From positions 1 through 64,000 of the forward strand of contig JAABRL010000022.1 of the NCBI GenBank assembly GCA_011390935.1: 64,000 nucleotides of DNA. The letters are read 5' to 3'. The notes below the pieces were generated by a model, which did no database searches, was not told where the DNA came from, and saw only the letters and a program-made list of their open reading frames with translations. Positions 52,351-62,008 of the stretch are shown piece after piece (position 1 is the first letter of the stretch; each line of letters starts with the position of its first letter). The DNA is from Gemmatimonas sp. GTDB lineage: Bacteria > Gemmatimonadota > Gemmatimonadetes > Gemmatimonadales > Gemmatimonadaceae. A program made the translations under genes and the position numbers.

Positions 52351-52973
52351 TTGGCCGTCAGCAGCGAGGGCACGCGCAACCGATCGAGTGTGCGTCGCAG
52401 CACATCCATGGACACATTTGCGCCTTCGAGCTGCACCAGGAGCCGATCACCGGCCACGACCGACAGTTCGCGGTCGGCACCGTCGAGTGTGCGTTGCTCG
52501 CTCTCGAAGCCGCGGTTGCCACCGATCGTGACCGTGCGCTCGAACCCGTCGCCCGTGACCCGATCGACCGATACGTTCGCCCACGCCGCACCGAGCGCGG
52601 CGAGCAATCCGGCCTTGCCCGCGTCGGTGATGGTGATGGTGAGCATGCGCGCGCTGCCGTCTTCGTAGCGCGCGGTGGCCGTGGAGATGTTGATGCCCAT
52701 CGCCCCGCCCTGCGTACGCTCACTGTCCACGAGATCCATGCCGTCCACACTCTCGGGGAATCGCGCCTGCAGGGCTTCGGCCGGTACCAGCGGGGCATTG
52801 CTCACCACCGCCTTGGCCGCCGTCTCCATCGCCCCCTGCATCTGCTGCATCGCGTCGGTCATGCTCGCGGCGGCGTCCTCCATGGGCGTGCGCGGCGGCG
52901 GCGCATCGCCACCGCACGCCGCCAGTGCGCTCACGCACATCCATGCGACCCACCTGCTGCCTCGCCCGCTCAT
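52347..52973 (-). CDS. Lipoprotein of unknown function
   Basis: A 208-residue protein with a lipobox (ALAACGGD, Cys near 20). A Met/Gln-rich helix (MTDAMQQMQGAMETA) precedes a beta-rich domain (VSVDRVTGDGFERTVTIGGNRGFES). The stop overlaps the sulfite-oxidase start, so the two are translated together, and the lipoprotein may anchor or assist it. No family was recognised. Confidence 0.65.
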   Translation of the reverse strand: MSGRGSRWVAWMCVSALAACGGDAPPPRTPMEDAAASMTDAMQQMQGAMETAAKAVVSNAPLVPAEALQARFPESVDGMDLVDSERTQGGAMGINISTATARYEDGSARMLTITITDAGKAGLLAALGAAWANVSVDRVTGDGFERTVTIGGNRGFESEQRTLDGADRELSVVAGDRLLVQLEGANVSMDVLRRTLDRLRVPSLLTAK

Positions 52974-52996
52974 GTCCGCCTCCCGTATCGCGCCGA

Positions 52997-54346
52997 TCAG
53001 CGCGCGGCCTCCTGCTCCTTGTAGCGGCGCCCCAACCAGAGCGCGAGCGCCAACCACGCTGCCGACAAAGGTACCATGCTGAACGCGAGCGCCGACAACC
53101 CCAACCCGAACACGCCCATCCACGTGTACGACCAGGCACCCATCTGGTCGCCGAGCCGGTACACGAAGGTGTCGTTGAAGTTCTTCGCCTTGTACTTGTC
53201 GCCGCGCGGCAGCACGGTGTACAGCGCCTCACGCGCCGGCCGCTGAATGGCGAAGTTGCCCGCGCGGCGGATCACCAGAAACACGATCAGCACCGGCAAC
53301 ACCGGCGACACGCCGAGCACGGCAAAGCCGATCAGTGTCACCACGGGCAGGAAGGCGAGTGTGGCGCCCACGCCGAACCACTTCACCACGCGCCCCGTGA
53401 GGAACAGCTGGGTGACGAGCGTGAGAATGTTCACGGCCAGATCGATGAGCCCGAAGGTGCGGGTGCGTGCATCGCGATCATCGGCGAACGCCTGCGCCAC
53501 GATGTCCACCTGCTGGAAGTACAGGAACGTGGACGCGATCGTGAAGCAGAGCATGAGCACGGCGATGCCGATGAGATACGGCGACTTGAGCACGTGCTTC
53601 ACACCATCGAGCACACCACCGCCGATCACGGTGTCGGCGTTGCTGCCATCGGCGGCCGCCCCGGCCTCGCGCGGAGACGCGTTGGCGTCCGGCGTCGCAT
53701 CAGCCGCGCGCAGCAGCGGCTCCCGTTCATCGAGCGCGTGCGAGGCACGCGCCGCCAACTCGAGAATCAGCGCCGACACCAGCAGCAGGTTGATCGAGCC
53801 CAGCGGCTTGGCAAGCGCCGTGGTGATCGTGGAGCCGAGCACCGCCCCCACGGTGCCACCCACCGCCACGATGCCGAACAGGCGCTTCCCCTGTCCCGGG
53901 CGAAAGATGTCGGCCATGAACGACCAGAATACCGACACCACGAACAGGTTGAAGACGCTCGTCCAGATGAAGAAGACGCGCCCGATCCACACGCTTTGGG
54001 AGGCGTCGGCCATCTTCAGCAGCACGAAGAACACCACCAGATTCGCAATGAAGAACCGGTAGGTGAGCGGCACGAAGCGACGGCGCGGCAGCTTGGCCAC
54101 CAGCGCGCCGTAGAACGGCTGCACCAGCAGCATCGCGCCGAGCGTGCCCGTGAACAGCCACGCGAGGTTGTCCACGCCACCAGCCGCGCCCATTTCGTCG
54201 CGAATGGGGCGCAACACGTAGTACGCGCACAGCACGAAGAAGTAGTAGGCGCACGACCACACGAGCGCTGCGCCCTCGCCGGGACGCGCATCCACCGCAT
54301 TGCGCGCCCACGTGGACAGTCCACCACCTGCCTTGCTCGCTGCCAT
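52997..54346 (-). CDS. NTT/MFS-like transporter
   Basis: A 449-residue membrane protein with about 12 helices. ATG 54346 has CCGGAG seven bases upstream. SYAYYFFVLCAYYVLRPIRDEMG-like start (CAYYVLRPIRDEMG), FWSFMADIFRPGQGKRLFG and GRVVKWFGVGATLAFLPVV are typical of the Npt1/Npt2 or ATP/ADP-translocase-like MFS subgroup found in free-living bacteria, whose substrate is not known. A hydrophilic loop of about 45 residues follows helix 6. The next gene starts 23 bases after its stop. Confidence 0.75.
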   Translation of the reverse strand: MAASKAGGGLSTWARNAVDARPGEGAALVWSCAYYFFVLCAYYVLRPIRDEMGAAGGVDNLAWLFTGTLGAMLLVQPFYGALVAKLPRRRFVPLTYRFFIANLVVFFVLLKMADASQSVWIGRVFFIWTSVFNLFVVSVFWSFMADIFRPGQGKRLFGIVAVGGTVGAVLGSTITTALAKPLGSINLLLVSALILELAARASHALDEREPLLRAADATPDANASPREAGAAADGSNADTVIGGGVLDGVKHVLKSPYLIGIAVLMLCFTIASTFLYFQQVDIVAQAFADDRDARTRTFGLIDLAVNILTLVTQLFLTGRVVKWFGVGATLAFLPVVTLIGFAVLGVSPVLPVLIVFLVIRRAGNFAIQRPAREALYTVLPRGDKYKAKNFNDTFVYRLGDQMGAWSYTWMGVFGLGLSALAFSMVPLSAAWLALALWLGRRYKEQEAAR

Positions 54347-54509
54347 GCCACGCTCCGGAGGGGTCCTGGGGGAGGTCACTGGGCCGACCGGCACACGGAG
54401 CGCCGAACGCGTGGCGCGCCGGCATCGGCACTCGCCAGTTTACTCCAAAAGCCGCGCGCTCGTTGAGCGGGTGGTTGTCTCCGACCGGCGGCGCCTGCAT
54501 CATGCGGCG

Positions 54510-55961
54510 ATGTGGCACTTCCTCACCGACCTCTGGCTCCTGCTCGTCCCCCTCGGACACATCGTGGGCGCCATCGCTGTCACCGTCGATGCGGTGCTCC
54601 GCAAGCGACAGGTCTCGGCGGTGATCGGCTGGGTGGGGCTCGCCTGGCTGGCCCCCATCGTGGGGTCCCTGCTCTACGTGGGGTTCGGGATCAATCGCAT
54701 TCAGCGCGCCGCCGTGGCGATGCAGCGCGAACCCATGCTCGGCGACACCGGCGAGTTCCGCGCCACACAGGCAGGCGGGGAGTTTCTCGACGAACTCGCT
54801 ACAAGGCATCCGTCGCTGCCGGGACTCGCTCGGCTCGGATTTCAGACGACCGGCAACCCGCTGCTCCCGGGCAATACGGTCGAGATGCTGCGCAATGGCG
54901 ACGAAGCCTACCCCGCCATGCTCGCCGCGATCAACTCGGCCGCGGAAACGATCACGCTGCTCAGCTACATCTTCGATCACGATGCCGCCGGGATTGATTT
55001 CCTTGATGCACTGCGCCGGGCGACGGCGCGCGGTGTGCAGGTGCGTGTGCTCATCGACGATGTCGGCGCGCGCTACTCGCGCCCGTCCATGGTGGCGCGA
55101 CTGCGCGAGGCCGGCATTCCGGTGGCCACCTTCCTGCCCACGCGATTCCCGCGGCTCTTTCGCTATGCGAATCTGCGCAACCACCGCAAGCTGCTCGTGG
55201 TGGACGGACAGATCGGGTTCACGGGCGGCATGAACATTCGCGAGGGACATGTGCTCAGCGGCAACCCGGCGTCACCCGTGCGCTGCCTGCATTTCCGGCT
55301 CGAAGGCCCCATCGTGTACGAACTGCAGCGCACCTTCGCGGTGGACTGGGCCTTCGTCACGCGCGAAGCGCTCGACAAGGAGCCCTGGTTTCCCCGGCTC
55401 TCCCGACACGGCACCGTGGTGGCGCGCGGGGTGCCCGATGGCCCCGATGCCGATCTCGAGAACATCCTCGAGCTCATTCTCGGCGCGCTGGCCGCCGCGC
55501 AGTCGCACGTGCGCATCATCAGCCCGTACTTCCTGGTGGACGACGTGCTGCTGCGCGCCTTGCAGGTGACGGCGATGCGCGGCGTGACCGTGGACATCGT
55601 CGTGCCGGAGCGCAGCAACCTGCCGATCATCGACTGGGCAATGGCGCCGCAGTTCGTGCCCCTGCTCGACAAGGGGTGCCGAGTGTACGCGTCACCGCCA
55701 CCCTTCGATCACTCCAAGGCGTTCACCGTGGACGGGCAGTGGGCGCTCATCGGATCCACGAACTGGGACGCGCGCAGTCTGATGCTGAACTTCGAGTTCA
55801 ATCTGGAGTGCTACGATGCGACGCTCACGGCGGAGCTCGATGCCCTGATCGATGAGCGCATCGCGGCGGCGAGACCGCTTGGACTCGCCGAGCTGCGCGG
55901 CCGATCACTACCGGTGCGTTTTCGCGATGGCGTGGCGCGACTCGGGCTGCCGTATCTCTGA
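54510..55961 (+). CDS. Cardiolipin synthase
   Basis: A 483-residue enzyme. Two N-terminal helices (about 10-30 and 38-58) anchor it. The two HKD motifs of the phospholipase D superfamily are complete: NHRKLLVVDGQIGFTGG near 224 and DHSKAFTVDGQWALIGSTNWD (in parts) near 400. The length and both motifs fit bacterial Cls, which joins two phosphatidylglycerols to make cardiolipin. Divergent from the transporter gene, 163 bases apart with no gene between. Confidence 0.9.
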   Translation: MWHFLTDLWLLLVPLGHIVGAIAVTVDAVLRKRQVSAVIGWVGLAWLAPIVGSLLYVGFGINRIQRAAVAMQREPMLGDTGEFRATQAGGEFLDELATRHPSLPGLARLGFQTTGNPLLPGNTVEMLRNGDEAYPAMLAAINSAAETITLLSYIFDHDAAGIDFLDALRRATARGVQVRVLIDDVGARYSRPSMVARLREAGIPVATFLPTRFPRLFRYANLRNHRKLLVVDGQIGFTGGMNIREGHVLSGNPASPVRCLHFRLEGPIVYELQRTFAVDWAFVTREALDKEPWFPRLSRHGTVVARGVPDGPDADLENILELILGALAAAQSHVRIISPYFLVDDVLLRALQVTAMRGVTVDIVVPERSNLPIIDWAMAPQFVPLLDKGCRVYASPPPFDHSKAFTVDGQWALIGSTNWDARSLMLNFEFNLECYDATLTAELDALIDERIAAARPLGLAELRGRSLPVRFRDGVARLGLPYL

Positions 55962-55985
55962 GGCGGCCCGCGTTGCGCCGATCGA

Positions 55986-56432
55986 TCAGCGACGCACCGT
56001 GATGCGTACGGGGCGCGACACGAGCTCGCGACTGATCACCTTGTGCTCGTGGTCGGCCAGCACCGCGCGCAACGTATAGGTGCCCGGGGCGAGCGTGAGC
56101 GTCGTTTCAATCTGGCCGCCTCCGAAGTGCCGGTGCAGCGAATCGGCCGGAATCATCACACCGGGTGCGGGTGGTTCCACGTTGATGAGAATATGGAAAT
56201 GTCCGGTGCCCTTGAGATCCACACCGGCGGGCGCCACGCCATAGTTGCGCAGCCCGAACTCCACCGGGAAGGTGGCCGGTACGGTGGCGCCGTCGCGCGG
56301 CGCGCGCAGATAGATCTCGGGGGCGGGCTGCGCGGCGGGCGGCTGCGCGGGCGCGGACTGCGCCGACAGCGGCGCGGCGACAAGGGCCGCCGCAAATGCG
56401 GTCGACCGGAGGAGCAGGGAGCGAGTGGTCAT
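55986..56432 (-). CDS. Exported DUF4399 protein
   Basis: A 148-residue exported protein. The signal peptide ends APLSAQ. Then come an Ala/Pro-rich spacer and a beta domain with GVDLKGTGHFHILIN, LHRHFGGGQIETTLTLAPGTYTLRAVLADHEH (in parts), the DUF4399 blocks rich in His. The His set could bind metal. Function not known. Convergent with the cardiolipin synthase gene, 24 bases apart. Confidence 0.85.
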   Translation of the reverse strand: MTTRSLLLRSTAFAAALVAAPLSAQSAPAQPPAAQPAPEIYLRAPRDGATVPATFPVEFGLRNYGVAPAGVDLKGTGHFHILINVEPPAPGVMIPADSLHRHFGGGQIETTLTLAPGTYTLRAVLADHEHKVISRELVSRPVRITVRR

Positions 56433-56475
56433 GACAACTCAAGGGATCGGGAAGAGAACACGTTCCGAACGCACG

Positions 56476-56505
56476 ACGCCTGTCACGATCACTCGTGACA
56501 GGCGT
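56476..56505 (-). terminator. Hairpin after the propeller gene
   Basis: ACGCCTGTCACGA pairs perfectly with TCGTGACAGGCGT over a four-base loop, 20 bases past the stop of the Gly-rich propeller gene. The minus strand then has only a weak T-rich stretch. Confidence 0.7.
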
Positions 56506-56525
56506 TGTGGCAACCCTGCGGCTAT

Positions 56526-58079
56526 CTACTGCGGCGGCAACCGACGCGTCTTCTCCAGGAACACCTCGCGACCCTGACGCGCCGTGAGGTAGACCACACC
56601 ATCGGGGCCGAAACCGGCGATCGAGCGGCCCACGGGCAGCTGCACCCGTTCCACCAGCTCGCCCTGACGGTTGATCACGTCGTACGCGAGGCCCGCCGTG
56701 GGCGCGGCCGTCATGCCGGCGGGCAGCACGCCCGGCGGAATCTGGCCACGGGCGCCCGGTGGAATCATGGCTGCCATCTGACCGGCGAGCGACGACGTCG
56801 CCGGCAGCACCCACAGGTTGCCATCGTAGTCGGCCACCGTGGAGCCTGCGCGAATGGGCGGGTAGTAATCGGGGAGGAACTGCGCATCCACCGGCTCGAA
56901 CGACGGACGGAATCCGCGTCCCCCACCGCCACTGGCCATCATCTGCTCGATGCGCTCCGTGGCTTCCTTCGCGGCCGTCTTGAGCGAATCCACCATGCGG
57001 TCCTTGTCTTCGTCGGTGATGCGCTTCCAGTCGAACGGAAGCGGGGCCGAGCGCTCGAGGGTGCCGTCGGGCTTGTACCAGTCGATGCGATAGTCGAGCA
57101 CGCGCACCACGGCGACGGACCCATCCTTCATGAGCGCCCAGTCGTCGTTCTGCGGCAGCGGGTTCATCTTCACGCTCACCTGCATGCCGCCCTCGGGCGA
57201 CTGCTTCATTTCCACCTGCGGATTGGTCGCGCGCATGAACGCCACCGTGTCGATCAGGCGCGTCTCGAAGTTGGCGCGCAGAATCGGCGTGGAATCGGGC
57301 ATGTTGCGATCACTGAACGAACGCGTGCGACGTTCGCCACCCACGGTGATCTGGGCCGAGTTGCCGCCCGACGGGAACCGATCTTCGCGCGCCGCCTCGG
57401 CCTGGGCACGGGCCTGTGCACCGGCCGCGGCCGCGGGCGTGGCGGCGGCCGCAGCTGGCTGGCCTCCACGCCCGCCGGTGGGTGCCGCGCCGCCGGGAGC
57501 GCCGCCGCGACCACCGCGACCGCCGCCGCCGAACCCACCCATCATCGCCATCGGGCCGCCGCCGCCGCCGAACCCGCCCCCCATGCCACCCGGCTGGTTC
57601 AGGCGATAGATGAGACGCCCCTCGGTATCGAACGCGTGCGTGCCGAGGTTGGCGTTCGCAAGAAAATTGAGATCGTTCGATCGCGGCGCCGCCATCACGC
57701 GTACCAGCTCACCCTTGGTGTTGAGCACGAGCATGGACAGGGTGGCCGGATCGAGCAGCAGCGTGGAATCGGACACATAGGGCATGAGTCCCATGCTGCG
57801 CTGGCCATACGGAATCGACGCTTCAAGCGTGTCTGCCACCACGCGCTCGATCTCGAGCGCAGGGGACAGCAGCAGCACCTGCCGACGCATGCCGTCGTTC
57901 ACGAACAGGCGACCGTCGGGGAGCGCGCGCAGGGTGTTGATGTTGCCGAGCGACTGCGCCGTCTTCGCCTCGACGGGGCCGAGCTGGCGAAGCGGAATCG
58001 TCGCGGCCGTCTCCTGTGCCGCCAACGGAGACGCGAGCGCGGCAACCGCCGTGAGCGAACGAAGTGTGGTACGCAGCAT
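56526..58079 (-). CDS. Exported Gly-rich beta-propeller-like protein
   Basis: A 517-residue exported protein. The start at 58079 opens a signal peptide (SPLAAQ); an in-frame ATG at 58157 overlaps the upstream receptor's stop and is an alternative. Residues about 30-150 and 330-510 have strand repeats such as NINTLRALPDGRLFVND, VAVVRVLDYRIDWYKPDGTLE, STVADYDGNLWVLPAT and FGPDGVVYLTARQG, as in six-bladed propellers. A Gly-rich insert near 160-215 (GGGFGGGGG, GGGRGGRGG) interrupts it. The paired TonB receptor upstream ends in the same kind of Gly-rich sequence. Substrate unknown. Confidence 0.7.
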   Translation of the reverse strand: MLRTTLRSLTAVAALASPLAAQETAATIPLRQLGPVEAKTAQSLGNINTLRALPDGRLFVNDGMRRQVLLLSPALEIERVVADTLEASIPYGQRSMGLMPYVSDSTLLLDPATLSMLVLNTKGELVRVMAAPRSNDLNFLANANLGTHAFDTEGRLIYRLNQPGGMGGGFGGGGGPMAMMGGFGGGGRGGRGGAPGGAAPTGGRGGQPAAAAATPAAAAGAQARAQAEAAREDRFPSGGNSAQITVGGERRTRSFSDRNMPDSTPILRANFETRLIDTVAFMRATNPQVEMKQSPEGGMQVSVKMNPLPQNDDWALMKDGSVAVVRVLDYRIDWYKPDGTLERSAPLPFDWKRITDEDKDRMVDSLKTAAKEATERIEQMMASGGGGRGFRPSFEPVDAQFLPDYYPPIRAGSTVADYDGNLWVLPATSSLAGQMAAMIPPGARGQIPPGVLPAGMTAAPTAGLAYDVINRQGELVERVQLPVGRSIAGFGPDGVVYLTARQGREVFLEKTRRLPPQ

Positions 58080-58153
58080 GATCGAAGACCCGAGAAGTGA
58101 ACCTGTCAGCGAGCGGCGCGATGCACCGGCTCGTGCTGTATCGATGGAACAAC

Positions 58154-61100
58154 TCATCCGCCGCGTCCGCCGCGGCCACCGCCGCCGCCCATACCGCCGC
58201 CGAAGCCACCCATGCCACCACCACCACCGCCGGCCGTACCGGAGCGCAGCGCACGCAACGTGCGCGCATCCATGAACGCCGCCAGCTGTGTGGGCAGCAT
58301 GCGATACTGCTCAGCCGTAAGCAGCCCCTTGATGTCGGGCACGACACGAAGCAGCATGTCCACCGACTGCTCACGACCACGGCGATACTTGTTGAACGCC
58401 AGATCGTGGTTGAAGCGATCCGGCAGCTCGGCCAGTTCGCGCGCGATCGGCGCCCACACCTTGTCACTGCTCAGCACGTACCAGCGATTGAGCGTGGCGA
58501 GACTGTCGGCCTGTTGGCGCGTGAGCTTGAGCGAATCGGCCTGCACCAGGATCTGCTGCATCGGGTTGATGAGCCCCGCACTCACGGTGCCGCGCAGCTG
58601 CTGCAGCGTGGGCTTGGTACCCGGACGCGTGCGTCCACGATCCAACTGCTGCATGAGCTGCTGTTTTTCGCGCGTGGGCCCGATGTCGAAGCTCACGAGC
58701 GCCGTCATCGCCACCGGCTGGCGGAACGTGGTCTGCGACGGACGTGTGGAGCCGAAGCGTTCGTTCACCTCATACCGATACTGCTGGGACTGCGGATCGA
58801 AGCCGCGCACGAAGAGCAACTGCTGCTCGGGGATGATCGTCTGGCCCCAGCCCTTGAGACCATCCTGCCCGTTCAGCATGCGGTCCAGTCCGCCGAGCGG
58901 GTTGGACACCTGCAGCGTGATCGTCGCGCGCTGCGGCAGCCCCAGACGCACCGAGTTGAGCGAGATGCTCAGGTTGGCACTCGTCGTCCAGGGCCCGAGG
59001 CACGAGTTGCGCGCCGCCAGTGCGCCCAACTGCGACTCCAGGCATTCGCGCGCCTGACCGGTCGCGCTGGCCAGCAGCGACGTCATGCCGCTGGCAACCA
59101 TCGGGTCAATCGTACCGACGGGCGCTGCGGGATTGAACACGAACGCGCGGTCATTGCCGTAGCTGTCGCCATTCACATCACCCGAAATGAGCGGCGTGTA
59201 CGGCGTGCCCGAGCGAATGTTGCCGAACCACCGCAGCGTCACGCGCTCGAAGAACTCGCGGCTGAGGTTGTACTGCAGCTGATGGCGCGAGAAGTTGCCA
59301 CGCGCCCACTCGCGCGCCGTGGGATCACCCACCGTGCTCTGGAACCCGTAGAACTGGTCGCGCACGTCGGACAGCACGTAGCTCAGTCCCCACTGGAACT
59401 TCGAGTTGAACGCCAGCGGGTTGAGACTGATCGTGACCTGTTTGCTCTCGCTCGTGAGGTCGGAGCGCTGCAGCGACACACGGCCGAACTCATCGACGAC
59501 GCGCGCTTCACGCCACGCCGTCTGGCCCGTGGTGGGCACGATGCTCGACGGGGAGACGAACACCGGGCGACCACCCTCGTTCGCCAGCGTGAACTGCTGG
59601 GCGCCCGGGAAGTTGAGATCGAAGTTTCCGGACTGCGCGAGATTGCGTGAGTAGGTGAAGTCGATCGAGCTGCGGAACCGATTGCCGAGAATCGCACCAG
59701 CCCACTGCAGGTTGGAGCGCAACGAACGCTGCGCCACGAAGTTCTGGTCGAAGAGCGAGACGTTCGGGTTGCTGTTCGCGAACACCGTGCCGCTCGTGCC
59801 ATCGGCGCAGGTGAGCGGGATGTTGCCACGGTCGATCAGGTAGTCGCTCCAGTTCGGTGACGGGGCGGCCTGCCCAAGACACGTGAGCTGCTGCAGCCCC
59901 GACGCGAGGCCCGTGTTGTCGATCGCGCCACCGATGAGCTGCGTGCCCGGGGTGTTCTGGAAGATGCCGATGCCACCGCGTACCACGGCGCGCGGCAGGC
60001 GCACCATGCCCGGAATCAGCGCCATCTGCGCGTCGGTGCCGTACGTCCACGAGAAGCCAACGCGCGGGCTCACGTAGAAGCGATTGGGTACATCGGCGTT
60101 GTTCAGGCCGAACACCTGCTGCACGAGCGGGTTTTCGTTGGGGCCCTGCAGGAAGCGGTTGCCATCTACGCGCACGCCGTACTGAATCTGCACGTCGTTG
60201 ACCGGGCGCCACGCATCACCGAGGGACATCGCACCCACCACCTGGCTGCCTTCGCGACGACGCGGCGCCAGCTGGCGCGTATACGATGCCGGACGGCCCG
60301 CCTCGAGATCTTCCAGCGAGTTGAAGCTGAAGGAGCCGAGTTCGTTCGTGGTCAGGTCCTGCCAGTAGTCCTCGTAGCGCAGCTCGGTGGTGAGCTTCAC
60401 GCGGTGGCGGTTGTTGTCGCTGAACCACGACAGCGTGTTGATCAGACCGTGCGAGCTGCCACCGCTGGCCGTGTTGGCCGCGGGGCTGCCACCGAACGTG
60501 AGGTTGCGCACCGAGGCGCCACCATCGGTGAGCAGCGAGTTCACGCGCACCGTGCCGGAGGGCAGGAAGAGATACGGATCGTTCTCGTTGCGATTGATGC
60601 TCGACCCGAGCGACGTCTCGGTGAGAATGCCGCCGATGCCGAGCAGGCCGCTCTGCCGCAGCTGCACCGTGCCGCTGTAGTTGAGCGTCTTGCCCTGACG
60701 CGTGGGTGTGGAGAGCGCCGAGCCACCACCGCCGAACCCACCACCGCCGAAACGGCCGCCACCACCGCCACCGCCCGTGGGCAGCGAGCGGTTGATGTTG
60801 CCCGACACGGAGATGGCGTACGTGTTGCCGCGCGCCGAGCTCAGCGGCGTGAAGTCGAAGCTGCCCAGGAAGCTGCCGCGATTGGAAATCGTCTGCCCGG
60901 GGAAGCCCGCCACGCCAGCCGGCAGACTCTGGCCGTTGATGATGTCGAGGAAGCGTGCCACGGAGTCCGTGGCCACACCCGCCGTGACGAAACCGAGGTC
61001 GTTCGTGTTCAACAGCGTCTGCAGATCATTCAACCGCCGGTCGAACTGGAAGGAGCTGTTGTAGAACATGCGATCCGGCGACAGCGGTCCCGAGGCCGAG

Positions 61101-61936
61101 CCGCCCAGCGACACGTTGGTGTACTGCTGGCCGGACGCGATCGCCGCGCGATCGAGCCACTGCGTCTGCGGGCTCACCAGGTTGCTGCTCAGCGAGCGCC
61201 GCATGAAGTTCGACCCCGAGCGCGTGCGCAGCGTGAGCTGCCCACCCGAGAAGCCGCCGCGGGCCACATCGTATGGCGAGGTGGCCAGTGATGCGAACAC
61301 CGCCGCATCACGAGGAATGCTGCCGTCGCCAAAGTTCAAGCCGTTCAGCTGCGTGTTGTTCTGGTCCCCGCCGAGGCCGAACACCGAGAAGGCATCCGCG
61401 CCGCCATCCGCACCCGGAATGAGCTGCACACCCGGAATCGCCGAAGCCATGGCCACGAGGTCACCCATCTGCTCCGCCGACAGCAGCCCCGGATCGGTGC
61501 TCGACAGCAGATCGCGTTCATTGCCGCTCACGTCGCCCACCGTGTCGCCGCGCGTGGCCGCGGCCCGCGTGGTCGTGGTCACCGCCTCGAGATTCACCGC
61601 CGCCGGCGACATGCGCGCGTCGGCAATGAGAATCTCCTGGTCGGCGGTGCGCTTCACCTGGTAGCGACGCTGCGTGAGGCCGATCGACTGGAAGCTCACC
61701 CAGTAGTCACCTTCCCCGCCGGGGAAGGAGATGGTGTAACGTCCGTTGTTGTCGGTGCGAACCGAGCGGCTCACCTGACCGGTGAGCGTCGTGGCCGTCA
61801 CCGTCACGTTCGGAATGGCCTGACCGTCTGGGCCGGTGACTCGGCCGCGAATGATGTCGACGCCCTGCGCGGCTGCTGTCGCAGTCATCACCAGAACGAG
61901 AAGCAGGGCCCGGAGGGCGAGAGAGAGAGTATGCAC
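58154..61936 (-). CDS. TonB-dependent receptor with extra C-terminal helical and Gly-rich tail
   Basis: A 1260-residue outer-membrane protein. GTG 61936 starts a signal peptide ending TAAAQG; upstream in-frame starts add residues. Residues about 25-105 are a carboxypeptidase-regulatory sandwich (IIRGRVTGPDGQAIPNV). A plug-like region follows (GLLSAEQMGDLVAMASAIPGV), then a 22-strand barrel to about 1080. Beyond the barrel, about 1100-1225 is helical (LKLTRQQADSLATLNRWY, LLTAEQYRMLPTQLAAFMD), resembling Spy/CpxP, and the last 30 residues are Gly-rich. Its stop overlaps the start of the propeller gene. Substrate unknown; the two likely work together. Confidence 0.85.
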   Translation of the reverse strand: MHTLSLALRALLLVLVMTATAAAQGVDIIRGRVTGPDGQAIPNVTVTATTLTGQVSRSVRTDNNGRYTISFPGGEGDYWVSFQSIGLTQRRYQVKRTADQEILIADARMSPAAVNLEAVTTTTRAAATRGDTVGDVSGNERDLLSSTDPGLLSAEQMGDLVAMASAIPGVQLIPGADGGADAFSVFGLGGDQNNTQLNGLNFGDGSIPRDAAVFASLATSPYDVARGGFSGGQLTLRTRSGSNFMRRSLSSNLVSPQTQWLDRAAIASGQQYTNVSLGGSASGPLSPDRMFYNSSFQFDRRLNDLQTLLNTNDLGFVTAGVATDSVARFLDIINGQSLPAGVAGFPGQTISNRGSFLGSFDFTPLSSARGNTYAISVSGNINRSLPTGGGGGGGRFGGGGFGGGGSALSTPTRQGKTLNYSGTVQLRQSGLLGIGGILTETSLGSSINRNENDPYLFLPSGTVRVNSLLTDGGASVRNLTFGGSPAANTASGGSSHGLINTLSWFSDNNRHRVKLTTELRYEDYWQDLTTNELGSFSFNSLEDLEAGRPASYTRQLAPRRREGSQVVGAMSLGDAWRPVNDVQIQYGVRVDGNRFLQGPNENPLVQQVFGLNNADVPNRFYVSPRVGFSWTYGTDAQMALIPGMVRLPRAVVRGGIGIFQNTPGTQLIGGAIDNTGLASGLQQLTCLGQAAPSPNWSDYLIDRGNIPLTCADGTSGTVFANSNPNVSLFDQNFVAQRSLRSNLQWAGAILGNRFRSSIDFTYSRNLAQSGNFDLNFPGAQQFTLANEGGRPVFVSPSSIVPTTGQTAWREARVVDEFGRVSLQRSDLTSESKQVTISLNPLAFNSKFQWGLSYVLSDVRDQFYGFQSTVGDPTAREWARGNFSRHQLQYNLSREFFERVTLRWFGNIRSGTPYTPLISGDVNGDSYGNDRAFVFNPAAPVGTIDPMVASGMTSLLASATGQARECLESQLGALAARNSCLGPWTTSANLSISLNSVRLGLPQRATITLQVSNPLGGLDRMLNGQDGLKGWGQTIIPEQQLLFVRGFDPQSQQYRYEVNERFGSTRPSQTTFRQPVAMTALVSFDIGPTREKQQLMQQLDRGRTRPGTKPTLQQLRGTVSAGLINPMQQILVQADSLKLTRQQADSLATLNRWYVLSSDKVWAPIARELAELPDRFNHDLAFNKYRRGREQSVDMLLRVVPDIKGLLTAEQYRMLPTQLAAFMDARTLRALRSGTAGGGGGGMGGFGGGMGGGGGRGGRGG

Positions 61937-62008
61937 GAAGGGATTGGACGCGGACGCGGCGACACCGTTAATGCCGCGGTGTTCCAATGCACCCACGCGC
62001 CACACCGT

